Source: CAZOMR01 sp964580655 (lineage in GTDB: Bacteria > RBG-13-61-14 > CAZOMR01). From it: a DNA stretch of 12,560 nt. The notes beneath the pieces were generated by a model, which was not told where the DNA came from, made no database searches, and saw only the letters and a program-made list of their open reading frames with translations. Location: NCBI GenBank assembly GCA_964580655.1, contig CAZOMR010000080.1, positions 1 to 12,560 of the forward strand, written 5' to 3'. The position numbers were made by a program, and so were the translations under genes. Shown piece by piece: positions 1 to 6,384 of the stretch (position 1 is the stretch's first letter; every line of letters starts with the position of its first letter).

Positions 1-70
1 GGATAAACCCAAAAAAGGGGTTAAAAAATGATTCACCAAATATGTCGCACACCCTAAATCAAGATTTTTA

Positions 71-99
71 TTGTATGGCCAGTCAATCTCTGATAAAAT
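71..99 (+). promoter_or_regulatory. Predicted sigma70-type promoter of the mreB operon
   Basis: A -35-like TTGTAT at 71-76 is followed by a 17-nt spacer and a -10 TAAAAT at 94-99. The -10 is preceded by TGA, giving the TGN extended -10 form. The predicted transcript start is near 106, leaving a leader of roughly 37 nt before the mreB ATG. The spacing is ideal and the -10 differs from consensus at one base; the -35 matches at only three of six positions. This is a by-eye call. Confidence 0.55.
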
Positions 100-126
100 G
101 TAAAAGAATGGAAAGCGAGTGCGCTC

Positions 127-134
127 TAAGGAGG
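127..134 (+). promoter_or_regulatory. Strong ribosome binding site fixing the mreB start
   Basis: TAAGGAGG is an almost perfect Shine-Dalgarno match and sits 8 nt before the ATG at 143. It rules out the upstream in-frame GTG at 119, which lies before this site and would add eight residues unlike the family. Confidence 0.85.
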
Positions 135-142
135 ACTGGATT

Positions 143-1180
143 ATGGTATTCGGTGCCCTGTTCCGGATTTTCTCAAACGACCTGGCTATTGATCTTGGAA
201 CGGCCAACACACTGGTATATGTAAAGGGCAAAGGCATTGTCATCAACGAGCCCTCTGTAGTTGCTGTGCACAAGAATCTGCGGACTGCCAGGGACGAGGT
301 GTTGGCGGTGGGTGAGGAGGCCAAGCATATGCTCGGCCGGACACCGGGAAGCATTCATGCGATCCGCCCGATGAAGGACGGGGTGATTGCGGATTTCGAG
401 ATCACGGAGGAGATGCTGAGGCATTTCATCATCAAGGCCCACAACCGCAAGACCTTTGTCCGTCCCCGGATCATCATCTGTGTCCCCTTCGGGATCACAG
501 AGGTAGAAAAGCGGGCGGTGCGCGACTCTGCCAAGCGGACGGGAGCCAGGGATGTGCATCTGATCGAGGAGCCCATGTCCGGGGCGATCGGTGCAGGCCT
601 GCCCATCACGGAGCCTTCCGGGAACATGGTTGTGGATATGGGTGGCGGCACGACCGAGGTGGCGGTGATCTCGCTGGCTGGCATCGTGTTAAGCCAGTCT
701 GTGCGCACCGCGGGTGACAAGATGGACGAGGCGATAGTGCAGTATATCAAGCGTCGCTACAACATGCTTATTGGCGAGCCCACCTCGGAGCAGATCAAGA
801 TCAATATAGGCAACGCATATCCCACAGGCGAGGAGAAGAAGATGGAGATCAAGGGCCGCGATCTTGTCACCGGAATCCCCAAGACCCTGGAGATCAACTC
901 GGAAGAGATTCGCGAGGCCATGAGCGAGCCGATTAACGCTATTGTTGATGCGGTGCGGATCGCGTTAGAGCGGACTCCTCCGGAGCTTGCCAGCGACATT
1001 GTGGACAAGGGCATTGTCCTGCTTGGTGGCGGGGCCCTGCTTCGCAATCTCGATGTGCTCCTTCGCGAGGAGACAGGTTTGCCGGTGATGCGCTCGGACG
1101 ATCCGCTCTCAGCCGTTGCGCTGGGCGCGGGCAAGGTTCTGGATGATGATGCATTGCTCCGTGAGATAGAGATCACTTAA
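143..1180 (+). CDS. mreB: Rod shape-determining protein MreB (actin homologue)
   Basis: MreB is the bacterial actin that polymerises as ATP-dependent filaments on the inner face of the cytoplasmic membrane and guides the elongation machinery for the lateral wall. The 345-residue protein has the usual family length. It opens with a short hydrophobic, probably amphipathic membrane-binding stretch (residues 1-12). The phosphate-1 motif DLGTANT follows at 17-23, phosphate-2 DMGGGTTEV starts at D165, and the adenosine-motif GGG is at 295-297. The ATG at 143 is chosen because a near-perfect ribosome site lies 8 nt upstream; an in-frame GTG at 119 is the rejected alternative. It is the first gene of the mreBCD-mrdA-lptE-holA run and is separated from mreC by 82 nt containing a hairpin. 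Nothing suggests truncation. Identification is secure from sequence alone. Confidence 0.97.
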   Translation: MVFGALFRIFSNDLAIDLGTANTLVYVKGKGIVINEPSVVAVHKNLRTARDEVLAVGEEAKHMLGRTPGSIHAIRPMKDGVIADFEITEEMLRHFIIKAHNRKTFVRPRIIICVPFGITEVEKRAVRDSAKRTGARDVHLIEEPMSGAIGAGLPITEPSGNMVVDMGGGTTEVAVISLAGIVLSQSVRTAGDKMDEAIVQYIKRRYNMLIGEPTSEQIKINIGNAYPTGEEKKMEIKGRDLVTGIPKTLEINSEEIREAMSEPINAIVDAVRIALERTPPELASDIVDKGIVLLGGGALLRNLDVLLREETGLPVMRSDDPLSAVALGAGKVLDDDALLREIEIT

Positions 1181-1190
1181 GCCAATGAAA

Positions 1191-1245
1191 ATCCGCCCTG
1201 TCGCCATCCGCAGTTCATTCTCCGTACTACGAAGGATGAATCCGC
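1191..1245 (+). other. mreB-mreC intergenic spacer with imperfect RNA hairpin
   Basis: This is the only sizeable gap inside the operon. Bases 1214-1224 can pair with 1230-1240 around a 5-nt loop, giving an 11-position stem with one C-A mismatch and one G-U pair. No T run follows, so it does not look like a standard intrinsic terminator. The hexamer ATCCGC occurs three times, at 1191, 1206 and 1240. The hairpin could act in mRNA processing, partial attenuation or 3'-end protection of the mreB message; this is inference. Confidence 0.4.
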
Positions 1246-1262
1246 GGCTTGTCTAGAATGGC

Positions 1263-2114
1263 ATGTTTGATTACTTCCGTAGATACCAGGAAATATTCTT
1301 TCCGCTTGGGTTATGGTTGATCTCGCTGGTCATACTATCCACACAGGCTTACTCTGAAGGGCCATCGCACCCCAATCCTTTTTTCCGGGCGGTTACTGCC
1401 ACGGTCAGTTACCCCCAGAGGGGCATCACTTACACGGCTCGAGGAATTCGAGGCATCTGGAACAACTACATTTATCTGATCCAGCTTCGCGAGAAAAATC
1501 TTAAGCTACAAAAGGAATTGGCGCTCTTGACCATGGAGAACTTTCATCTCAAGGAGCTTTCCCACGAGAACGAGCGACTTCGCAAGCTGGTCGGGTTCAA
1601 GGAGAAGGTTCTATACAATCTGGTTCCTGCCGAGGTGATAGCGGAGGACCTGTCCTCGCAAAGCAAGATCATCACCATAAACAAGGGCTCGCGGGACAAG
1701 GTGGTCCAGGGCATGGCCGCGGTCACACACGAAGGGCTTGTGGGCCAGGTGATTGACGAGCCCGGGGCGAGCCTCACTCCTTTCTGTGCGTCGGTCCTTC
1801 TGATAGTGGACCCGACAAGCCGCGTGGCCGTGATGATCCAGCGGACCCGTGCCAGAGGAATAGTCAAGGGCACCGGGAGCTTTCGGAACCTGGATCTTTT
1901 ATATCTTGAGCCACACGCTTATGTGGAGATCGGGGATGTTGTTATCACTTCGGGGCTTGGAGGCGTGTTCCCAAAGGGTCTCATGGTCGGGAAAGTGACA
2001 GAGGTAAAGAAGGACCCTTCTGCCATCAATCCGGATATCAAGGTAAAACCGGGGGTTGACTTCACGCGGCAAGAGGAGATTCTCCTTGTTGTTCCGCTTT
2101 TGGAGGGGGATTGA
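1263..2114 (+). CDS. mreC: Rod shape-determining protein MreC
   Basis: MreC is a bitopic inner-membrane protein whose periplasmic part scaffolds the elongasome and activates PBP2. The 283-residue product fits the family. A short cytoplasmic N-terminus is followed by one membrane helix (about residues 11-30), then a charged heptad-like stretch (about 70-110, rich in Leu, Lys and Glu) that is the expected coiled coil. The beta-rich MreC domain runs to about 280 and includes the typical stretch INKGSRDKVVQGMAAV. The ATG at 1263 is the first possible start because an in-frame TAG lies at 1254-1256. No good ribosome site precedes it, so its translation may be weaker than that of mreB. The stop overlaps the mreD start by 4 nt. 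Confidence 0.95.
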   Translation: MFDYFRRYQEIFFPLGLWLISLVILSTQAYSEGPSHPNPFFRAVTATVSYPQRGITYTARGIRGIWNNYIYLIQLREKNLKLQKELALLTMENFHLKELSHENERLRKLVGFKEKVLYNLVPAEVIAEDLSSQSKIITINKGSRDKVVQGMAAVTHEGLVGQVIDEPGASLTPFCASVLLIVDPTSRVAVMIQRTRARGIVKGTGSFRNLDLLYLEPHAYVEIGDVVITSGLGGVFPKGLMVGKVTEVKKDPSAINPDIKVKPGVDFTRQEEILLVVPLLEGD

Positions 2115-2617
2115 TCTATCAATACCTGTTCGTGCTTGTTGCTGGTCTAGTCGCAGTATTAATCCAGACAACCCTGGCAAGCTATATCTTCCATGACAGC
2201 CTGCTCCCTGATTTTCTCTTTGTCATGGTCGTGCTTCTCGGTTTTTTCAAGAACTCCCCTCACGGTGCCGCGATGGCTTTACTCCTGGGCGCATTGGAGG
2301 ACATGTTCACCGGGCAGATTCTCGGTCTTTACATGTGCACAAGGATCAGCGTTTATTTTGTGGCCACGCGTTTGAGCCGGCGCTTCTCTCCGAACAACCC
2401 TCCTGGACAATTGATATTTGCCCTGGGCCTGGGTGTCTTTGACAAGTTTTTGATATTTGGTCTGCTTTTTCTCTTCAGTCCGAATTGGGGCACGGTGTCT
2501 CTTTTGATGTTGAGCCTGGAAGTTATCATCAACGCACTTTTCACGCCGCTTTTTTATCCTTTGTTTTCCTGGTTTCCGGGGCTTCTTGAGCCGGGTCTGG
2601 AAAGAGAGCGAGGATAA
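2111..2617 (+). CDS. mreD: Rod shape-determining membrane protein MreD
   Basis: MreD is a small polytopic inner-membrane component of the elongasome that works with MreC. The 168-residue product is almost wholly hydrophobic, with about five membrane segments. It contains the family-like stretch LLGALEDMFTGQILGLYM around residues 58-75, where an acidic pair sits in the membrane region. It begins with TTG at 2111, inside the sequence ATTGA, so the start overlaps the mreC TGA by 4 nt; GGAGG at 2102-2106 supports this start and suggests translational coupling. Only three bases separate its stop from mrdA. The family is divergent in sequence, but position and topology make the call firm. Confidence 0.9.
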   Translation: MIYQYLFVLVAGLVAVLIQTTLASYIFHDSLLPDFLFVMVVLLGFFKNSPHGAAMALLLGALEDMFTGQILGLYMCTRISVYFVATRLSRRFSPNNPPGQLIFALGLGVFDKFLIFGLLFLFSPNWGTVSLLMLSLEVIINALFTPLFYPLFSWFPGLLEPGLERERG

Positions 2618-2620
2618 AGA

Positions 2621-4495
2621 ATGGCCCTGCACCTGAGCGAATCCGAGAGCCGGTGGCTTGAGCCGCGACTCCGTTTCCTTAAATGGATAGCGGTCGGGGT
2701 CTTGGTCCTTCTTCTGGGCCGTTTCTGGTATCTCCAGATTCTCCATGGAGGAGAATGGAAGGCGATTGCGCATCACAACCAGATTCGTCGGATTCCCCTG
2801 CTCGCGCCTCGCGGGAAGGTCTTTGATCGCCACGGGCGTGTCCTTCTGGATAACCGCGAATCATATAATGTGACCATCATCCCCGCGGATGTGGACGAGA
2901 AAACCCTGTCCATCCTGGCCTCTTGTCTTAAAAGCACTACAAAGGCCATCCGTGATACCATGAAAAGAAATCAGCAGTGGTCTCCATTTGTTCCGGTGGC
3001 GATCAAGGAGGACATATCTATAGAGGAGCTATCTTTGATCGAGGAGCGGCTGAGAAGCCTCGCCGGGGTGGACATCGAGATCAAGCCCCAGCGGAATTAT
3101 CCAGAGGGGCCTGTTGCGGCGCATGTCCTGGGGTATCTCTCGGAGATCACAGCAGAGGAGTTAGATGACCCCGAATTCTCTGATTACCGGATGGGCGATG
3201 TTATCGGCCGCGATGCACTTGAGCGACTTATGGAGGAACACCTCAGAGGCCAGGACGGCTTCAAGTACAAACTGGTTGACGCTCGTGGTCGGGAAGTCCA
3301 GCAATTTTCAGACCAGGAAAAACTGCTCAGCCTGAAAGGCAAGCCTCCACGCGCAGGGAACAACCTTGTGCTCACCCTGGACCTCGAATTGCAAAAAGAA
3401 GCGGAGGAACTATTTTGCGACAAGGCCGGGGCCGTGGTGATGATGGCAGTGGATACAGGCGAGATACTTGCCATGGCGAGTAGCCCCTCTTATGATCCGA
3501 AAGTCTTTATAGGGCGCATGTATCAAGAGGAATGGAAGAGGCTGGAATCTGATCCCAGTCATCCGCTTCTCAACCGCGCTATTCAAGGGCAGTATCCTCC
3601 GGGGTCGGTGTTCAAGCTTGTGGTAGCCGCGGCTGGTCTTGAACACGGAATCATTACTCCGGAGAGCAAGTTCAAATGCCGGGGCAAATTCAAGTTTGGA
3701 AGGAAGACATTCCGCTGTTGGAGAAAGTGGGGGCATGGAAAGATAGCACTTGAGCAGGCAATAGTTCAATCCTGCGATGTCTATTTCTACAATTTAGGCA
3801 AAGAGCTCGGGATAAACCGGATAGCCGAAACAGCGCATAAATTCGGGCTGGGGCTTCCGACCGGGGTCAGCCTTTTATCTGAAAAGCCCGGGCTGATCCC
3901 AACCACTTTCTGGAAAGAGAGAACTCTCAAATCCACCTGGATACCGGGAGAGACAATCCCGTGTGCAATCGGTCAGGGCTATGTTCTGGTAACACCGATC
4001 CAGGCGGTGCTGATTCCCTGCATCATCGCCAACCGGGGAATGCTTTTTCGGCCACAGCTGGTCAAGCGGATAGAGGATATTGAGGGGAATGTGATCCAGG
4101 AGTTTTTCCCGGAAGAATATGCAAACAATGTCATTCCCGAGGATGTCAGTGAATTACTCGCACGGGCCATGACCGGCGTGGTCAACGACAAAAGGGGAAC
4201 CGCGTACTGGACCGCGCGTAGCGGTAAGCTCACCATCGCTGGAAAAACCGGGACTGCTCAAATAGCGCGTCTTGAGATTACGGAAGGCAAAAAGGAAGAT
4301 GAAATTCCTTACGAACTTCGGGACCATGCCTGGTTTGTCGCGTTTGCCCCTGCGGAGGAGCCAGAGGTGGCAGTAGCTCTGATTGTGGAACACGGGGGCC
4401 ATGGTAGTAGAGGTGCGGCTCCGCTTGCTAAATCCTTGCTTGAAAAATATGCTGAACTGAGGTCGCAATATGCGCGGGTTATGGAATACGACTAA
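2621..4495 (+). CDS. mrdA: Penicillin-binding protein 2 (peptidoglycan DD-transpeptidase of elongation)
   Basis: This class B PBP crosslinks peptidoglycan during lateral growth, anchored in the inner membrane with its catalytic domain in the periplasm. The 624-residue protein has one N-terminal membrane helix (about 21-41) and a PBP dimerisation/pedestal region (about 60-235) containing LAPRGKVFDRHG. The transpeptidase domain follows: the active-site serine is in S329-V-F-K332 (preceded by GQYPPG), the second motif is S384-C-D386, and the third is K542-T-G544. The stretch FRCWRKWGHG before the second motif resembles PBP2 (RDWKKWGHG in E. coli, from memory) rather than the division protein FtsI. 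ATG at 2621 follows a GAGGA-type ribosome site. In many bacteria rodA comes next; here lptE follows instead, overlapping by 26 nt. All catalytic residues are present. Confidence 0.96.
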   Translation: MALHLSESESRWLEPRLRFLKWIAVGVLVLLLGRFWYLQILHGGEWKAIAHHNQIRRIPLLAPRGKVFDRHGRVLLDNRESYNVTIIPADVDEKTLSILASCLKSTTKAIRDTMKRNQQWSPFVPVAIKEDISIEELSLIEERLRSLAGVDIEIKPQRNYPEGPVAAHVLGYLSEITAEELDDPEFSDYRMGDVIGRDALERLMEEHLRGQDGFKYKLVDARGREVQQFSDQEKLLSLKGKPPRAGNNLVLTLDLELQKEAEELFCDKAGAVVMMAVDTGEILAMASSPSYDPKVFIGRMYQEEWKRLESDPSHPLLNRAIQGQYPPGSVFKLVVAAAGLEHGIITPESKFKCRGKFKFGRKTFRCWRKWGHGKIALEQAIVQSCDVYFYNLGKELGINRIAETAHKFGLGLPTGVSLLSEKPGLIPTTFWKERTLKSTWIPGETIPCAIGQGYVLVTPIQAVLIPCIIANRGMLFRPQLVKRIEDIEGNVIQEFFPEEYANNVIPEDVSELLARAMTGVVNDKRGTAYWTARSGKLTIAGKTGTAQIARLEITEGKKEDEIPYELRDHAWFVAFAPAEEPEVAVALIVEHGGHGSRGAAPLAKSLLEKYAELRSQYARVMEYD

Positions 4496-5012
4496 GCCGG
4501 GCCTGGGTCTTATTAGCGCCTCGCTGGCCCTGTGTCTGACTTTTTGTCAGTGTGGATACCGGCCTGTGGGAAAAGAGGGTGCTCTGCCCGATAATTTCAC
4601 CAGACTGGCCATACCCCTCATGGAGAATCAGACTATGGAGGCCGGACTGGAAGACCTGTTCACCAGCGAGATTCGGCGCCAGTTTCTCACTGATCCTCGT
4701 ATTGAGGTGGTGCAATTGTCTGATGCGGAGGTTGTGCTTGAGGGAAAAATCGTGGACCTGGATTTAATTACGCTTTCCCATGACGAGACGGGCAGAGTCT
4801 CTGGCCAGAGGGTTCGGGTGGGGTGTAGATTTCAGCTCATCCACCGGGACTCGGAGAAAATCCTGTGGCGAAGCGGCCTGCTTAAGGCGGAAGAGGAATG
4901 CCCTGTTACGGATGATTACCTGATGAATGAAAGATACAGGGAACAGGCATTGATGGAGGTTGCGGAGGACATTTCCGAGACAGCGCATGAGCTTTTGCTC
5001 AGCGGTTTTTAG
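4470..5012 (+). CDS. lptE: LptE-like LPS-assembly protein (putative outer-membrane lipoprotein)
   Basis: LptE plugs the LptD barrel and helps insert lipopolysaccharide into the outer leaflet of the outer membrane. The 180-residue product has a hydrophobic signal segment (about 11-27) leading to C28-GYRP, the typical start of mature LptE. Next comes a beta/alpha domain with the family-like pattern of LAIPLMENQTMEAGLEDLFT and later SGQRVRVGCRFQLI. The lipobox is poor: F-C-Q precedes C28, rather than a small residue at -1. C26 and C22 are alternative lipid sites, equally non-canonical. The ATG at 4470 has TGAGG 7 nt upstream and lies inside the end of mrdA. The neighbour holA supports the call, since lptE-holA is also the E. 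coli order. The family is weakly conserved, so the name rests on the CGYRP motif, size and position. Confidence 0.82.
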   Translation: MRGLWNTTKPGLGLISASLALCLTFCQCGYRPVGKEGALPDNFTRLAIPLMENQTMEAGLEDLFTSEIRRQFLTDPRIEVVQLSDAEVVLEGKIVDLDLITLSHDETGRVSGQRVRVGCRFQLIHRDSEKILWRSGLLKAEEECPVTDDYLMNERYREQALMEVAEDISETAHELLLSGF

Positions 5013-5020
5013 AAAATGCC

Positions 5021-6022
5021 ATGCCGAGTTTGAAATACAATGAACTTGCGAGGGACCTGAAGGCTGGCATCCGGCCTGTGTATCTGGTTCACGGGGATGA
5101 GCCTTTTTTGATAGAGGACGCTCTGGACAAAATTATCTCTGCGGCGCAAACCGGGTCTTTGGCTGAGTTCAACGGGGATGTCTTTCGTGCCAGGGAGAGC
5201 ACAGTGAATGATGTGCTTACCTCATGCCAGACTCTGCCGATGATGGCCGACCGGAGAGTGGTGGTGGTGAAGGAGTTAAACGGCTGGAAGGCGAGCGAGC
5301 AAGAGGCGCTTGTGCCTTACCTTGAGAACCCCTCCCCCAGCACCTGCTTGATCTTGATCTCATTGCTGAGGCTGGATGCCAGGAATAAGCTTTGCGTCGC
5401 GGCAAGGAAACACGGCGCGGTGATCGAGGCCCGGCATCTTTACGGCAGGGAGCTTATGGCACAGGTTCACAAGCTTGCAAAAAACAGGGGCAAGCGCCTG
5501 GATTCGGATGCGGCCTCACTGCTTCTGGAACTTGCAGGCAGTGACCTTCAGTCACTCAAGATGCAGATTGAGAAGTTGTCGCTTTATACAGGAGATAAGA
5601 AAGGTATCACGAGGGATGATGTTGCCGAGGCCGTTGCTGACATCAAGCTATTTACCATATTTGAGTTCACTGACGCTCTGGGCAACAAGAACCTGGAGGC
5701 CGCACTCCATTCCTTCAGACGCATGCTCGAGCTGGGCGAGACCCCGGTCATGATCCTGAGCATGGTTGCCCGGCATTTCCGGATACTCTTCCGGCTAAAG
5801 GAGGATCAGGAGAAGGGCATGCCGCTTGATGGCACAGCGAAACTTTTCAGACTTCCTCCTGGCATCTTGAGGAACTACTTGCCCCAGACAAAGAAATTCG
5901 CGTGGCAGGAACTGGCGCGTATATGGAAGATGCTCGCGAACCTGGATTACCTGCTCAAGTCAAGCGCGGCCGCGCGAGAGCTTATTTTTGAACAGAAGAT
6001 TGTGGAGTTATGCAGGGCCTGA
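5021..6022 (+). CDS. holA: DNA polymerase III delta subunit (clamp loader)
   Basis: The delta subunit is the wrench of the clamp loader: it binds the beta sliding clamp and opens it for loading on primed DNA. The 333-residue protein has the normal length. Its N-terminal domain starts with a typical PVYLVHGDEPFLIEDAL stretch (about 18-35). The middle region carries the helical lid pattern around LELAGSDLQSLKMQIEKLSLYTG. The C-terminal collar domain contains the family-like run of ALGNKNLEAALHSFRRMLELGETP and the MVARHFRILFRLKE stretch. As expected for delta, no Walker A motif is seen. ATG at 5021 is 8 nt after lptE and lacks a clear ribosome site, so coupling to lptE translation is likely. The last 15 nt overlap the 3' end of rpsT on the opposite strand. 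Confidence 0.93.
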   Translation: MPSLKYNELARDLKAGIRPVYLVHGDEPFLIEDALDKIISAAQTGSLAEFNGDVFRARESTVNDVLTSCQTLPMMADRRVVVVKELNGWKASEQEALVPYLENPSPSTCLILISLLRLDARNKLCVAARKHGAVIEARHLYGRELMAQVHKLAKNRGKRLDSDAASLLLELAGSDLQSLKMQIEKLSLYTGDKKGITRDDVAEAVADIKLFTIFEFTDALGNKNLEAALHSFRRMLELGETPVMILSMVARHFRILFRLKEDQEKGMPLDGTAKLFRLPPGILRNYLPQTKKFAWQELARIWKMLANLDYLLKSSAAARELIFEQKIVELCRA

Positions 6023-6295
6023 TTGGGCCTGTGAGGAAAGCGAATTAACCTGTTGCGCCAATCGGGAGATATAACGGTTCGCTGTATTGGGGTGAATTAC
6101 GCCTTTGCTCATTGCACGGCGGATGGCTCTTTCCGCTTCCCGGAATCTCTCCCTGGCAAGGGTCTCATCCTGCGCCTGGATAGCAGTCCTGCAAGCGCGG
6201 ACCCTTCCGCGGAAAAAGGACCGCCCTGCCATGTTGCGCACTCTCCGCTTCTCATTCTGCTTCATTCTCTTCTTTGCATCGCGATGGTATGCCAA
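6008..6295 (-). CDS. rpsT: 30S ribosomal protein S20 (TTG start)
   Basis: S20 is a primary 16S rRNA-binding protein of the small subunit. The 95-residue, strongly basic product has the typical S20 opening (a DAKKRMKQNEKRRVRN run at residues 6-21) and the C-terminal helix containing GVIHPNTANRYISRL. The start is TTG at 6295-6293. It is fixed by AGGAG at 6307-6303, 7 nt upstream, and by the alignment of the opening with the family; the next in-frame ATG would remove part of the conserved N-terminus. E. coli rpsT is also known to start with UUG, which matters for autogenous control. The gene opposes its + strand neighbours, has its own promoter, and its stop lies 15 nt inside holA, leaving no separate terminator. 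Confidence 0.95.
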   Translation of the reverse strand: MAYHRDAKKRMKQNEKRRVRNMAGRSFFRGRVRACRTAIQAQDETLARERFREAERAIRRAMSKGVIHPNTANRYISRLAQQVNSLSSQAQSGPA

Positions 6296-6302
6296 ATTTT
6301 TA

Positions 6303-6307
6303 CTCCT
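6303..6307 (-). promoter_or_regulatory. Ribosome binding site fixing the rpsT TTG start
   Basis: AGGAG on the - strand lies 7 nt upstream of the TTG codon at 6295-6293. No ATG or GTG start in the rpsT frame fits this spacing, so it decides the unusual start. Confidence 0.8.
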
Positions 6308-6335
6308 GATCTAAATATGAATTTCCACAGGTTTT

Positions 6336-6364
6336 ATTTAACTAGTTATTTCCGCTTTTGTCAA
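6336..6364 (-). promoter_or_regulatory. Predicted sigma70-type promoter of rpsT
   Basis: On the - strand a perfect -35 TTGACA (6364-6359) is followed by exactly 17 nt and a -10-like TTAAAT (6341-6336, four of six consensus bases). A start near 6329 would give a leader of about 34 nt that includes the AGGAG site. The 89-nt spacer also separates rpsT from the divergent murJ; I could not pick a convincing + strand promoter for murJ in it. Confidence 0.65.
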
Positions 6365-6384
6365 GTGGGAGTGGATGAAAAGCC

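Noticed and set aside
4..21. AACCC/GGGTT inverted repeat at the left edge as a terminator
   Set aside because: The stem is only about 5 bp and no T run follows it on either strand in the proper place.
119..142. Upstream GTG start for mreB adding eight residues
   Set aside because: The strong TAAGGAGG ribosome site lies downstream of it and fits ATG 143; the added residues are unlike MreB.
2279..2833. Open frame of 184 codons on the - strand across mreD and mrdA
   Set aside because: The product is a charged low-complexity sequence antisense to two secure genes, with no start signals.
6321..6329. DnaA-box-like ATTTCCACA in the rpsT-murJ spacer
   Set aside because: It matches the consensus at only seven of nine positions, is single, and no origin-type cluster or dnaA/dnaN gene is near.
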